Source: an uncultured Clostridia bacterium
Lineage (GTDB): Bacteria; Bacillota; Clostridia; Christensenellales; Borkfalkiaceae
DNA: 22,270 nt
Assembly (NCBI GenBank): GCA_944354085.1
Contig: CALVPW010000063.1
Coordinates: 1 to 22,270 of the forward strand
Direction of reading: 5' to 3'
The translations under genes were made by a program, and so were the position numbers. The notes beneath the pieces are model-generated. The model was given only the letters and a program-made list of their open reading frames with translations, did not search any database and was not told where the DNA came from. Of the stretch, positions 21,226-22,270 are shown in pieces (position 1 is the first letter of the stretch; each line of letters starts with the position of its first letter).

Positions 21226-22270
21226 ATGAATAAGGCGCTCAAAGATAAGATCGTAGAATCGCTCACATCCATCCTGCCCATCGCGCTCATCGTGCTCGTT
21301 TTGAGCGTGGCGTTCGTCCCGCTCCAAGCGGGGACGTTCGTGCTCTTTTTGGTCGGCGTCGTGCTCCTCATCGTGGGGCTCGGCTGCTTTATGCTGGGCG
21401 CGGATATGTCGATGCTCGTCATCGGCGAGAAGATCGGCGCGACGATGACGCATTCGCGCAAGATCTGGCTGATCGCGCTGCTCTCCTTTGTGATCGGTAT
21501 CATCGTCACGATCGCAGAGCCCGATCTGCAGATCCTTGCCGAACAGGTGCCCGCCATTGCGGAACGCACGCCGCTCGGCAACTATCTTCTCATCCTGACG
21601 GTGGCGCTCGGCGTGGGCATTTTCCTCATGATCGGCATGCTCCGCATCGTGTTCCGTATCCCGCTGCACTTTTTGCTGATGGCGTTTTACGTGGTCGCGT
21701 TCGTTTTGAGCATCTTCGTTTCGCCCGATTTTTGGGCGGTCTCCTTTGATTCGGGCGGGGTGACGACGGGCCCCATGACGGTGCCGTTCATCATGTCGCT
21801 CGGCGTCGGCGTCGCGTCCATCCGCAGCGGCAAAGGGAGCAAGAACGACTCCTTCGGCCTTGTCGCGCTTTCCAGCGTCGGACCCATCATCGCCGTTCTG
21901 ACGCTCGGCATCATCTTCCGCATCAGCGACGTGGAATACGTGCTCGAACCCGTCGGCAGCATCGAGGATACCCGCGGCGTCTTCTTCGAATATCTGCACG
22001 GCTTCGGCGATTACGCGCAGGAGGTCGCCATCGCTTTGGCGCCCATCCTTGCCTTTTTCATCCTGTTTCAGGTGGTTTCCAGGGCGTTCCGTAAGCGTCA
22101 GCTCGTGCGCATCCTCGTCGGATTCGTCTATACGTTCGTGGGGCTCACCGTGTTCCTTTCGGGTGCGAACGTCGGGTTCATGCCCGTCGGCCGCGCCGTG
22201 GGACAGGGGCTCGCTTCGCTGTGGGGTGGATGGCTGCTCATTCCCGTGGGGATGGTCATCGGCTATTTCG
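21226..22270 (+). CDS. DUF1538 family membrane protein, 3' end beyond window
   Basis: The ATG at 21226 opens a frame that runs 348 codons to the window end without a stop. It is highly hydrophobic, with about nine to ten membrane segments in what is visible. VLLIVGLGCFMLGADMSMLVIGEKIG, and later DSGGVTTGPMTVPFIMSLGVGVA, are typical of DUF1538 proteins, predicted permease-like membrane proteins whose substrate I do not know. The ATG is 1 bp after the rpiB stop with only a weak purine stretch before it, so translation is probably coupled. Incomplete because of the window edge. Confidence 0.88.
   Translation, partial: MNKALKDKIVESLTSILPIALIVLVLSVAFVPLQAGTFVLFLVGVVLLIVGLGCFMLGADMSMLVIGEKIGATMTHSRKIWLIALLSFVIGIIVTIAEPDLQILAEQVPAIAERTPLGNYLLILTVALGVGIFLMIGMLRIVFRIPLHFLLMAFYVVAFVLSIFVSPDFWAVSFDSGGVTTGPMTVPFIMSLGVGVASIRSGKGSKNDSFGLVALSSVGPIIAVLTLGIIFRISDVEYVLEPVGSIEDTRGVFFEYLHGFGDYAQEVAIALAPILAFFILFQVVSRAFRKRQLVRILVGFVYTFVGLTVFLSGANVGFMPVGRAVGQGLASLWGGWLLIPVGMVIGYF

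Overview
The window looks like a chromosomal segment of a spore-forming member of the Bacillota (Clostridia-like, probably uncultured). The gene set shows this: spoIIGA, sigE, sigG and a YlmC/YmxH-type protein lie in the conserved sporulation order, and tsaC/ywlC, ywlE and rpiB/ywlF lie in the order seen in Bacillus. Coding DNA is GC-rich, so long stop-free antisense frames are common and were discarded. No phage, transposon, CRISPR, tRNA or rRNA signature was seen.

Region by region. (1) 1-220 holds about four degenerate copies of a 55-56 bp unit. (2) 265-935 is an AT-richer, gene-free block. On the minus strand it has a near-consensus extended -10 promoter at one end, a GC-rich hairpin at the other, and many self-complementary segments between, including an 8-bp long-range helix and two copies of one bulged hairpin. 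I read it as a large structured non-coding RNA of about 650-670 nt, the most interesting item here. (3) Just upstream on the same strand is a 246-residue protein joining a HEPN-type RNase-like domain to a pair of CBS domains. (4) 1963-4647 (+) is the sporulation cluster spoIIGA-sigE-sigG-ylmC. (5) A 35-bp palindrome and a bidirectional terminator separate it from a convergent DnaD-family gene (4761-6464, -), whose C-terminus carries a DnaI-like zinc motif but no AAA+ domain. (6) Divergent from that gene, 6675-12879 (+) is a tightly overlapping run: sbcD, sbcC (no zinc-hook CxxC), a two-domain alpha/beta hydrolase, a DUF951 protein and signal peptidase I. degV follows. (7) From 13844 (+) come a two-helix membrane protein of unknown function, an ACT-domain/UPF0210 pair, oligoendopeptidase F, replicative helicase dnaB, tsaC, a YwlE-like arginine phosphatase, rpiB, and a DUF1538 membrane protein cut by the window end.

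The genes are mainly housekeeping (replication, repair, secretion, tRNA modification, protein quality control) plus the forespore/mother-cell sigma cascade. The accessory-looking part is the first 2 kb. I cannot assign the RNA to a named class by eye. Large ornate RNA classes such as ROOL, OLE or GOLLD should be tested with covariance models.
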